A DNA stretch of 62,000 bases from Gnetum montanum (Eukaryota > Streptophyta > Gnetopsida > Gnetales > Gnetaceae). Under the pieces are notes generated by a model. The model saw nothing but the letters and a program-made list of their open reading frames with translations, did not search any database and was not told the DNA's origin. The DNA lies in contig MNCI01022534.1 in the NCBI GenBank assembly GCA_015680685.1, forward strand, positions 356,282 through 418,281. The letters are read 5' to 3'. Positions 22,103 to 32,434 of the stretch are shown here, piece after piece (the first letter of the stretch is position 1; every line of letters starts with the position of its first letter). A program made the translations under genes and the position numbers.

Positions 22103-22238
22103 TTGGAAAACAAAGAGAGACTTGATGCTGCATGCCTCTTTGCCTTGTTCTGTCTTCTGGATTTCTGTCGCAAACTTTCGCCTGAATCATGAATCTTTGC
22201 CCTAGGCCGATTCACGATTTTCACGATGTTTCAGTCTG

Positions 22239-22912
22239 CTGAAGTAATGGAATGATGTGATGTCACTAAAATGTGGTTTGAACTTGGTTTGAATCTTGGA
22301 AAAAAGCTCTCATGATTATTTAATCATTAATAACACACAAGAATTCATCATTCTTCTAGGTAAGACACCTCATGTCTCAATTTCTACAATCCTTTCTACA
22401 GTCCATCTCATCTTATTGTTCATCTAATTCTAACTTGTGGTTTTGTGTAGCATAGAGTTATTATCTCAAACTGGTGGTTTTAACATGTGTGTTTTATTGC
22501 ATAGGTATGTGTTTCATTCAACCTTGTAGTGCCTCAAAACATTTTTAGGTGTGGTTACACAAGGGCATCATAGCCTAAAGCCTACTTTGGGGAGGATCCA
22601 CTTGTGTAATTATTGTGACTTGTACTTGTGTGCACCACCACATCATTCTTCACCTTCCAAGTGCTTCATTGTTCACTTTCATGCTTTCCCTTATCATGTA
22701 AATTGATATGTTCTACATCATTGGTTTAATACCCCTTTTCTTGCATCTTCCTAAGCTTTTAACATCAACAGCTCCACCTTCTAATGTTTCTAGTTCCTAA
22801 AACTAATTTTCTACTTGCCCCAGACCTATGGACCTAACCTGAAACCTTCCACCTAATCACAAAGCTTTATTTCTCATTCTCAGCACCCTCATTAGATGCA
22901 CATCCATGGACC
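22239..22912 (+). other. A1 post-pol region, right part
   Basis: Resumes the region interrupted by E1. It is homologous to 35830-36440 (minus) in A3 and 59390-59990 (minus) in A5; shared landmarks are the blocks around acctcatgtctcaatttcta and tttggggaggatccacttgt. Noncoding. Confidence 0.7.
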
Positions 22913-22995
22913 TTGATATCAAGTACCTAATATCAGGTGGGATGCGATGTCGGATACTCGATATTAGGTTGTATAAAACCTATATATATGATTCC
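22913..22995 (+). promoter_or_regulatory. A1 internal promoter-like block
   Basis: Worn GATATC palindromes (ttgatatcaagt, ctaatatcaggt, tcgatattagg) are followed by ttgtataaaacctatatata, then a leader. This is the same order as in the family-A LTR promoter, but it lies inside the element about 550 bp upstream of the downstream ORF. The equivalent block is clearer in A3 (35671-35765). Confidence 0.6.
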
Positions 22996-23540
22996 CATGG
23001 TGTCCAAACTTCATTCTCATCATTTGCAACTAGAAGATTTTTTAAAAGTTTCTCTTGTGACTCAAAATATTTGCACAACCAACTACAACTTGCTATATTT
23101 GGATCTCTATAGCTCCAATTTCTATGTTATTTGGACCTATTTGAAACTAGAGTGTCCAAGTTAGTCTTGGGGATGCTAGCATGGGAAACTTGTTCCAATT
23201 TTCAACAATTTTCTATCACCAAGAGGATATTATAAGGGTAATAATGTTGAGAACCATAAATGATATAATGAAAAATCAATTGCGGTAATTCCAGAAACCT
23301 TAATTTTTCCACCCAAGGAACCATACCCATCTTAACAAGTCACACATAAGGAAAAAGGAACCAACTGTGTAAGGTCAATTAAGAAGATAGATGCTTTTTG
23401 GACATTTTTCTGAAAATTTTTCTAACTCTACAACCATAAAAAATAAAGAACATAAGGAAACTAAGGTAACAATTAAGGTATATACCTATTGATTATAAAG
23501 AACACAACCTTAGTAACACCGAATCTTTGCTTGATTGCAG
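22996..23540 (+). other. Leader of the A1 downstream ORF, ending in a splice acceptor
   Basis: AT-rich leader with no ORF. It ends in tttgcttgattgcag directly before the ATG. A3 and A5 have the same AG-ATGG junction, which suggests a spliced leader. The matching donor was not identified. Confidence 0.55.
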
Positions 23541-26284
23541 ATGGCCCCAGAAAGAGAAGCATAAGGAGAACCTTTGTAGCAAGCCATCAAACACCCACAA
23601 GGTGGTTGAGGCTAGCATGGTGAGTAGGCAAAGCAAAAAGAGAAAGAGGCCCAATCCTTCAAAAATCATCAGGAGGTTCCTGTTACTGGGAAGTCAGTCC
23701 AAGGAGAGGCCATAGAACCCCAAGCTCCCACATAGGGACAATGTCTTACACTGTCTTTGGAATGCCTTGAAGTAATTAAAAAAAGTCCATGTTGACCATG
23801 GTCATCGTGAAGATGAACTTCAACCCATTTATGGAGTTTTCTCTAAAACCAATTTGGATGCAACTTCAGGTGTCACCTTTGTGGCCCATTCTTTCAAATA
23901 GTGGTGAGTGGTATCTTGACAAAACATACCCAAGTCTAGCACAATTACAAAGAAGGTACCACTATCAACATTTATGGACTCAATGTTTCATTTTCAGTTA
24001 AAGGTATTTCTGAAGCTCTGAATCTACTAAATAAAGGGGCTAATTTAGCCCATCTATCTACAAGACCTGATCTTGACACTAGAATGCTATGGTTGAAGTG
24101 GGCGTATGGCAAGGATGACAAAACATACAATGAATTGACTCTGGAAGAGAATACATACTTTAAGATAGGCATGTATCATCTCTTCCCAACCAAAGAACTT
24201 AATATAATTTTAACCTATGAAGCTAGGATAAGTCCTATCCTAATGGAAAAATATGCAGCCAACCTTTCCTAGTTATACTGCATAGAGATTCAGAGGTAGT
24301 TCAAGGAGAAAGATTTAGGGAAGTGAACACTTCCATTTCCTTGCCTAATCCAAAAATTGTGCAAGTGCATTAGAATCCTACAGTACACAATTGACATCCC
24401 TAGGAAGTCTTAGAATGCTCCCTTCATAGAGTTACTTAAACTAGTGACACCAAGAAAAGACCTTAGTGAGGAGCAAGAATCGAAGAAGGAAGCATAAGTG
24501 AAAAAAGAAGTAGAATGGAAGCCCAAATAATGCCATGAAACACAAGCTCTACCAGCACCACCACAAGATTATAGGCCATCAATGAGCCACTTATAGAAAA
24601 TTGCTAAAGCACTTAGTTAGGGAAGCAGAAAGGAATCTATCCTCTTCAAAGCAATTAACGATGTTGTCTAGCCCATTGTCTCAGTGAATCCAACAAGAGG
24701 GTAGGTCTCGCTATAATTATGAGGAGAATCCCAGTAGTCCAAACAAATCTCTAGTAATGCTACATACTTCCAAGTGATGCTTGAAATGGGAGAAGGTGCC
24801 ATAGTAATAGTAATGCAGCATCAAGATGTGGTAGGTGCAGTAGATGTGATTACAAATTAGATTAAAGAATCATTCAATGTACTTGTTGTACCCACAGTAG
24901 ATCTGATTGGGACTAGAGATGCACAAATTCTTGTTGGGACTTTGATGACTCATACAGCACATGAGGATGTGTTAGACTAATTTATATAGATAGGGTAAGT
25001 GATGACCACCTTATTTAACACCCCCAATGATGTCACTATAGCCCAATCAGACCTCATCACCACCAAGGGTAAGCTGGTCATGGTTGAAATTAGGGTAGAA
25101 CACGTGGAAGAGGAGGTGCACTGTTTGCAATAAGAGTTGGTTGCCCTGAGAGCTGAACGATGAGACCCTACCTGATTTATTGTGCCTAACCAACTAGAGT
25201 AATTCAAAATAGAGAAGCTAATCAAGTTGATCAAGGAGAGCAAAGTTATAGAGTAAGAAAATGAGATGAAAGTTTGGAATGCCTCTATTGTAGAAGCACA
25301 ACCTTATGCTCATAAAAAGACATTGACTACCTCATAAGAAAAAAATAATAGCTTGTAGCAAAAAACTCACAATTGACCACTAATGAAAAACAAAAAAAAA
25401 AAATTTGAAAAGAGTGTCCATCAATTAAGAGAACAACTAATGAGGGTCAACTAAGATATCAGCAAATTGGTATGAGAAAATAGAATCCTCTAAACGGATG
25501 AGGTTTGTGCCATTTGACAAAAGTTCACAATTGAAATAAGTGCATGGAAAAATGAGGCCAAGAAACATGAGAAGTGGAAAGAACATTGCAAGCATGTAGG
25601 CATGTACAAGCAAATAAATGAAAAATAAATCCAAATGGCTAAAGCCCACATTAGGTCTATGTCAACACAAAATCCTAAGTGGTAGCCAATTCTAGATAGC
25701 TATGTATTGGTCCACTAGGCAAAAGTAAAAAATAAAGACTTGCAAATCGAATACTTGAAAGAATACATGGTGTTGGCTAACCATAGATATGCCAACCTTG
25801 CCATGTTTATAGCAAGTTGGCCTAGAAGTGAGCTAGAAAAACATGTAGCAACCACCTATGTCCTATATGAGAAAGAATTTGGGAATAGAAAAGCCAATTT
25901 GTAGAAAATTCACATAGCAAACTTAGAACTTGAGGTGGTTAAAACTCACTACCATGAATTAAAACTCACTACTTGAGGATGTTACTTTAGACTTGGCTAG
26001 GAGACTCAAAAATTATCATGAATTAAAAGAAAAGGCCAAGGCATTTGAAGAGGAGCAATGATAGTTTTTGGTTTGGTACATGAAAGCCAACAAAATGTTT
26101 CTATAGTTGTCATGCTCTTGGTGTACCAACACCAGCACACATCAGTTTAGTAGCCTAAAGGATTCACGATCCAAGGATAGAAGAAGAAAATTTGTAGGTG
26201 CTCCTCAACCATTACCAATTTCAGAAGCCTAGAAACAAAGGGAAGTAACCGATGGAGGAGCCACCACCTCCAAGCACTACATGA
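23541..26284 (+). pseudogene. A1 downstream (env-position) ORF
   Basis: Starts MAPERE right after a splice-acceptor-like AG. The N-terminal half has TTINIYGLNVSFSVKGISEA, LEENTYFKIGMYHLFPTKEL and LPFPCLIQKLCKC. The wording resembles the putative plant transposon protein domain found in Athila-type elements. The C-terminal half is heptad-like (for example KSVHQLREQLMRVN). The end is PMEEPPPPSTT with TGA at 26282, shared with A3 and A5. No signal peptide or clear membrane segment was seen, so 'env' refers to position only. There are many stops and some frame changes. Confidence 0.65.
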
Positions 26285-26454
26285 GCTTCCTAGTTTTGTC
26301 TTGTAATTTTGTGTCTATATTTTTGTAAAACACCACTATGGTATGAAAGAGTCCATTTTTTTGTTTCTCTAAGTTAGTCAATAATTCCATACTTTCCCAA
26401 CATCATGTAAAAAACATGTTCCTCAATTTTCTTAACTTGAGGACAATTTTTTAT
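26285..26454 (+). other. A1 3' untranslated region
   Basis: T-rich stretch between ORF end and PPT, homologous to the equivalent parts of A4 (52430-52520). Confidence 0.55.
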
Positions 26455-26469
26455 TCAATCATGGGGGTA
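26455..26469 (+). other. A1 polypurine tract
   Basis: caatcatgggggta directly precedes the LTR start TGATGAATC. The same GTCATGGGGGTA-type tract precedes every complete family-A 3' LTR here. Confidence 0.85.
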
Positions 26470-27359
26470 TGATGAATCATCATGGTGTTAGCCCTGATAT
26501 CAAATACCTAATATCAAAGCCCCAATATTGGATATGTGATATTAGGTCCCAAGAAATGATGTTGGATATCCAATATCACCTCTTTCATGCTATGCTATAA
26601 ATACAACACTTGGGTGCATGGTTAAGATATAGAGAAAAGAGTTTAGTTTCATTTTTCAATTATGTTCTTTGTAGAACATTAATTTTCAATCCTATTATTT
26701 TCCTAGTGCATGCCCACAATCTGATGTTTGTAATCATATGACACCTTTGTTCAAGTATGACATACTTGGACATGTTACATGACTGGGAATAAAGATCAAG
26801 ATTGCTTCCATAATTGTAGCATTCATTTAGATTTATTATTTTTTAATTATTTAATTATTTATCATTTTCTTTAGTTAATGTTTGCATTTATTACTATTTA
26901 CTATTTTTGTCATTAAGCGAAATGAGTATGACTTAATCATGAGTGCTTAAGTGTAAGTACTTGGTAATCCAATAGTGTATCATTTGGCAAACCCAGTGAT
27001 GTATGCTTGGCAATCCCAACAGTGGTTATATGAAGTCCAATGTGTGTACGAATGATTGGGGATAGATACTTATCCCATGTAGGCTAATTTATATCTTATT
27101 TTCCATTGTTCATTAGCTTAATTAATTTATCTCTTTATTATCCTTTGGAGCAGCATAAAATTAGACATCATCATATGTCTCACTTTGGACTAAACAATAT
27201 GTGATAAAGCTACCACTATCCAAGTGGGAAGACAACAAACTATGATCAGAGCATAACAATTTAGATGCACAACTAGTCTCATCCATGGAATTCAACTAGA
27301 TTATGCATGAACACATGTGATTCATATGGTTGGACGTAGGGGTACCTTACTACTCATCA
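26470..27359 (+). repeat. A1 3' LTR
   Basis: Starts TGATGAATCATCATGG and ends TACTCATCA. Worn GATATC units lie at 26496-26575 and a TATA box (ctataaatacaac) at about 26600. Length 890 bp. Confidence 0.9.
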
Positions 27360-27829
27360 CTAGTATTGTAAACTAATTTGTTAGGTCTATCAAAAAAATT
27401 CAAATATTATATGAGGCCAAAGTTACATATCAAAATATAAGTAGATCATTATCATCCTCCTCCAAGCCTCATCCCAAAAAAGCACTAGCAAGGGTATCCA
27501 ATTAAGCACTAGCACTACTATATGATTGGTACCATCTAACATTTAGACAATAAAGAAGAATTTTTGATACCAACTATAATAGGACTGAGACTAGTAAATA
27601 ATGGCCTAACATAAATCCTATAGTAACCTGAATTTCTAAGCATCCTTAATTATCTATTCCCAACCTTCTTAGTTGCCTTCATGATATCTTGCATTAAGAA
27701 GATCTCTTGACTACAATTCTAAAGTTATAATAGAAATCATAGACTTAATTCTAAATCCATGACAAGCATCGTGGACTTTGTTCTTAAAGCTATGATAGAC
27801 ATCATGGACTATGATGAGGAGCAAGTATT
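27360..27829. other. AT-rich spacer, nothing recognised
   Basis: No ORF, LTR or domain seen between the A1 LTR and the worn LTR fragment that follows. Confidence 0.45.
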
Positions 27830-28560
27830 CCCTTTGCACAACCATAAAAATCACAAGTGTACACTAGTGATCCAGTTAAATTTCATGGATTTAGCACCTA
27901 AGTGTGCATATAGGAAAGGATGTTGACTTAAGAAATGTGATCATTGTCTTCTTAGCTCTTACATGTGTAAGCTCATTTGTATTGTTAAGTATGAGCCAAG
28001 TCATATGATATTTCTTTATATTTTATATTTTTATTTATTTAATCTAAGTGTGGAGGTAAAGGTGAATGGTTGGTAAACTAATTATCTAACTAGCTAACAA
28101 TTCTAAGCTAACTAGCCTAAGATAAGTATATGGGCCCACCTATTGTACACATCTTGAACTAGTTATAAATACTATTGGGTGAACCAAGTAATAACACCAT
28201 TGGGATTACCAAGTATTAATGGTATGTTTGAGGTGGTCATACTTATGTGTTCATTATTAAGTGCATAAATTAAGGAGGAACATGAAAGTAAATTTCATTA
28301 ATAGGAAAGTGCATGAAATAAACATTAATCTATTATAAGTGCTACAAGGAGTATCAAGGAATCTTGTCTTTATTGATACCACATGAATGTGTTCAAGTAC
28401 AATGATGTTCAAATAAGAACCCATAGAATTTCTTGAAGTCCTACTACGGTCACTTAGAAAATACTCTAACTCTGCTGAAGTAAAATTGTAACTCAATTGC
28501 ACTTATGACATAATGTGCCCTAAATGCGGTCAGTACATGCATTTATAGATATATCCTCCT
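27830..28560 (-). repeat. Worn family-A-type LTR fragment
   Basis: It aligns in order with the A3 5' LTR and the reverse of the A4 LTR: the block taccaagtattaatggtatg, then ttgtctttattgataccaca, then cacttagaaaatactctaac. A TATA-like sequence on the minus strand lies at about 28540. No flanking PBS or PPT was found, so it is probably a solo or truncated LTR of an older subfamily. Confidence 0.6.
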
Positions 28561-29455
28561 TTCCAAAATATAGATATATATAACAAATATTTAGCTAATC
28601 TAGTAGTAGTTCTAATGTTTCAAACTTTGGAATGAAATTACATCAACATGCTCACTCATTATGTATTTTGAGTAAAATATATAATAATAACAAGGAAATA
28701 AGACTATCACTAGGATACATTGTGAAAATCCTTAGCTTCATACAATTATATCATCTTTGTTAAACTTTTTAATTAGGCCTTTGCTTATATTATCATTTAA
28801 ATTAGGGATCAAATCAATATGGTAGTACATGCCTGATGAGTGGCGAGGTACCCCTACACTCAACCATATGAATACAAGTGTTACACGTGTGATCCGATCG
28901 AACTCCACAAATGAGCTAGTTATGGCATCTAGACAGTTAGCCTTAGGTCGCAGTTCTCTATCTTCCCACCTAGGCTAGTATTATCTTTGTCATGTAGGGT
29001 TTAGTCCAGAGTGAGGTGTATGATGGGTTTCTAATCTAATGCTGCTCCTGAAGAAAATGGAAAGTAATATTATCTAAGCTAAGAGAGAAAGGGTAAGAGA
29101 ATCTAAACTAGCCTAAGTGCGATGAGCATCCATTCCTTGATTATCTATACACACCTTGGACTTCATGCACAACTACCACTAGGATTACCAAGCACAGATC
29201 CTAGGTACGCTACTGGGTTACCAAGTAGTCACACTTAAGTACTTGTAATCAAGTCATACTCATTCCACATTTTAATGTGAGATAAGGGTGAGAGAGATTA
29301 ACTAGGAAAGAAATAAATAATAATTAATTAAATAAGTAATATAAGTGAATGCTGCAATGATCAAGTAATCTCGATCTTTATTTTCGACCATGTGCGTGTC
29401 CAAGTACGTCACACTCGAATAAAGGATGTCGTACAATTACAATCACCACACTTTG

Positions 29456-32101
29456 TGTTGGCGATCGTTTGGGACGCAACCGCCAACGAGTGTCCTCAAA
29501 CAGGATTTAGGTGCTTGCTGGTCTCTAGCAATACCAAGGCCCAGATACCTCCAAATAGACTCAGTAGCTAATGTGAGTATGTGTGTGTGCTGTTGCAGCG
29601 TGCGGTTGTGTGAAATGTAACGATTGTGTTGTGTGTAAACTACAAATGACTTACTTTAAAGAGATTCAGCCAACTTTGCCAAGTACTATGAGTTGTTGAA
29701 ATTTTCTTATTTTGTTCAACTGCCTAGTCTATGCCGTCCTTATAATACCTACTTGTAACAAATAAAATTTTGAAAAAACATTTGAGCATAACTCCACAAA
29801 TCTACTCCTAATTTTCCCCAGAGAAAGAGATAGTTCCACAAGAAAACTAGAAATAGAGCAAGATTCGATGGAAATAGACAGAAAAGAAAGGAAAGAAAAT
29901 TTGTGTAGACCTCAAATATTTAAACAAGGTAAAATGACACGAGTAAAAACTTCGCAATAAAGCTATTCCAAATTCAATATCTACGAATTGTTCAAACTTC
30001 AAAGGCTCAAATAAGCAATTACTTCAAGACAATCCTACTATGCTACCAAAAATTGATGCGTAAACTACCATGTACAAGACTCCATTTTGACTAGATAATA
30101 GATGTCACGATTGCTTTCAAATAGAACCTTTGAAAGAGTTGACAATTTCTGATTGAAATACCATGAAAATTCACTTTAAAGATAAAAAGAAGCTATTCTG
30201 GTCCCATCAAAATACCAAANNNNNNNNNNNNNNNNNNNNNNNNNNNNNNNNNNNNNNNNNNNNNNNNNNNNNNNNNNNNNNNNNNNNNNNNNNNNNNNNN
30301 NNNNNNNTAAGAGCAATCTAAAAATCCCAAAATTACTTGCCAAGGATGATACTATCTAAACCACTAGCTAAACAATTTAAACAAAATAAAAAATAAAATA
30401 CATAACTCACAAGACCATGACAAAGAGGCTGAAATCTTTTCTTTAACAAGCCATCTCACAAGCAATCTTCTTTACAAATCTTCTTTACAAATGCTCTTCT
30501 CAAGACCCAAAGTGTATCTTCAAGTGAGAGCCCAAGTGCTAACTAGTAGCTTTTCCAAAGTATGATGTATCAAGTGTCTTTTTCCAAAGTCCTTTAAAAG
30601 TCCTCCTTGAAGCCTTTTTATAGGTTTCAAAGGTAGTTACATATGCAAAAATATCTTACCTAACTTCTCTCCCAAGTGACTTGCCCAACAAGTTAGGGAG
30701 TATTAACTTAGGAGGTTAGGAAGTTAGGAAATAAATATTGCTTTTAAAAAATAATTTCAATAATTTCATATAATTGTTCACAATTATAGCTTTAATAGCC
30801 TTTCATTTTTACTTGTTCTAAAATTTGAAGAATGCTTATTGAAGCTCTTAGTGAATTTATAAACAAGGTGATAATGTAATATCTACCTTGGCATAAATGT
30901 TGCTTGTAGCTTAATCCTAAATATTTTATGTGCACTTGCACCTGAATGAAAATGGCTGGAAAAATTTAAATTTGAAACACCAAGCCCGAATGTGAAGGCG
31001 CTAGGCCTAGAACTGCCATCAAATACTTCTGAAAAATCTCGCCCTGCCAAAAGTCGTTAGCAACCACCACTGCGGAAGAAGGCTCTACCACTGCATCCTG
31101 CATCATTGTCATGTAACGTTCGGTTGTTGGAGGAGAAAGATCTGGAAACAGAAATGATGTATTGGACATATGGCCCTGGACATAGGATTTCGGTTGCCTG
31201 GAACTATCTTATTTTGCCCCAAATTTGCTTAGGGCTTCCTGCATTTTCATGTTCCTGCAGATCATTTTTTTAATTCCTATCGTTGATTTTAGGGTTAAGG
31301 GCAAGTGTATCATAGATCTAAGCATCAGAGAATATGGCATCTAGTAAGGTAGGTTAAGAATGGCCCTACAACGGCCAGAAAAATCTTCACGCAGTGCATG
31401 CGTTGCAGAACACATTATCGTCGTTGGAGGCAGGCAGATCAATTGCATTTTTTAATGAAAAATTTTGAAACTAAAATGATTTTTGCCTTGGAGGCAGCAA
31501 CGCCCATGCGAGTTCTCCTTCCACCTTGAATCCGTGTCCCTACAAAAATTATTTTTTTTGGCACAACGCGATCAGTAGAGACGCCGTTGATTTGGGGCCA
31601 AAAAGAACAGTTGATTCTACGCAAAAATGAAAGCCATTACAGGGCAAAGAAAACCTTGCATTCCCCTGCGTCAGTACCAATGCGATCCCTATAAAAAAAT
31701 AGCATTCTCCTGGACTGTTTTCATTCAGTTGCAGCAATTTCATCCATTTTTCTCCCAATGCGTATAGTGGCTGAAACTGTGTTTGTTTTTTTTTTTTTTT
31801 TGCAGTAAAAACATTATCCAAACCTTACAATGGTAACTTTGATATTTCTCATTGATGCATCCAAAAATGGGATGGACTCTTTTAGCTTTTCAACTCTTTT
31901 CAACCTTCCCTTTGCAAAGGAGCGTAACTCTTGAAATTGGAAATACTATATCTTCATTTAACAATTTTCTACATGAAACCTCTAGTATTAAAATATCAAT
32001 AAGGCACAACCATCATATATATTTTTGCTTTGAATATCTTCTATCCCTTATTCATATTTTATCACCTTTGTTGTTCCATGAAATGGCTAAATGTGCCAAC
32101 A
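29456..32101 (-). mobile_element. S1: probable solo LTR inserted in the A3 LTR
   Basis: Termini are TGTTGG and CCAACA, flanked by a CTTTG duplication at 29451-29455 and 32102-32106. Removing it restores the host LTR. A minus-strand TATA box (sense CTATAAAAAGG, 30614-30623) sits mid-element. No internal pair of LTRs, PBS, PPT or coding domain was seen, so a single LTR of about 2.65 kb is the simplest reading; a small non-autonomous element is the alternative. It includes an 88-base gap. Confidence 0.75.
30220..30307. other. Assembly gap (88 N)
   Basis: Run of N inside S1. The true length here is unknown. Confidence 1.
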
Positions 32102-32270
32102 CTTTGGGCATACATGGAGAGGAAAAGGAAAACAAAGAAATGAAAACACTTAAACTAAAAACTAACTTACTAATGATCTAATCCCTCTATCTACCTCTTA
32201 TTTATAGATGAGGAGATAGGCTGTGATATCATGTACATGATATTACGGTTTCCCAAATGATGACTCATCA

Positions 32271-32284
32271 TACCCCCATGACTG
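32271..32284 (-). other. A3 polypurine tract
   Basis: Sense tcagtcatgggggta, directly before the 3' LTR start. Confidence 0.85.
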
Positions 32285-32434
32285 AATTAAAACTTGTCCT
32301 CAGGATATAGTGATTACATAGTGAATAGGTATTGGATTATTAGATGGAAAAATTGGGATTATGTTGCAGTATGGAATGAAAACAAAACAAAGACACAACA
32401 CAAAAAATGTGCTACAACTACAAAATTGTGGAAC

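Larger units (their letters stand above)
4898..22233 (-). mobile_element. E1: Tat-lineage Ty3/gypsy element with an antisense spliced gene
   Basis: A 17.3-kb element with LTRs of about 1.5 kb at both ends and a polypurine tract next to the 3' LTR. Minus-strand order is gag (20463-17462), protease (17461-16746), a 5-kb gap holding a plus-strand gene, RT (11644-10341), two RNase H domains (10330-9507), integrase (9510-8160), a hairpin repeat array (8125-7570) and PPT. Tat assignment rests on the second RNase H domain of the type known from the Tat lineage, a gag knuckle of the form CDYHQLCGHDTDY before LKDDIQRIIDDG, and integrase wording such as WGLDIIGPI. It is nested in A1 with a GTCTG target duplication. 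All coding parts carry stops, so it is not autonomous now. Confidence 0.9.
20667..22233 (-). repeat. E1 5' LTR
   Basis: Sense start TGAAACATCG at 22233 and end ATTTCA at 20667, giving a short TGAAA/TTTCA inverted repeat. Its length of 1,567 bp includes a 59-bp duplication around an N at 22042; without that it matches the 3' LTR length. It contains many TTACGC/GCGTAA motifs. Confidence 0.88.
714..27359 (+). mobile_element. A1: Athila-like LTR retrotransposon lacking pol, interrupted by E1
   Basis: Direct LTRs lie at 714-1596 and 26470-27359, with a tRNA-Asp-type primer site after the first and a polypurine tract before the second. Inside, in order, are a broken gag, a noncoding post-pol region, an internal promoter-like block and a downstream ORF in the env position. 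Protease, RT and integrase are absent. E1 (4898-22233) splits the post-pol region; homology to A3 and A4 continues on both sides of it. Without E1 the element is about 9.3 kb. No matching 5-bp duplication was found outside the two LTRs, so the outer ends may have been altered. Confidence 0.85.
28834..32270 (-). repeat. A3 3' LTR, split by S1
   Basis: 28834-29455 and 32107-32270 join at a CTTTG repeat to give an LTR of about 785 bp that aligns with 56953-57817. It starts in sense TGATGAGTCATCATTTGGG next to the PPT, with GATATC units at 32223-32243 and a minus-strand TATA box at about 32205. Confidence 0.85.
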
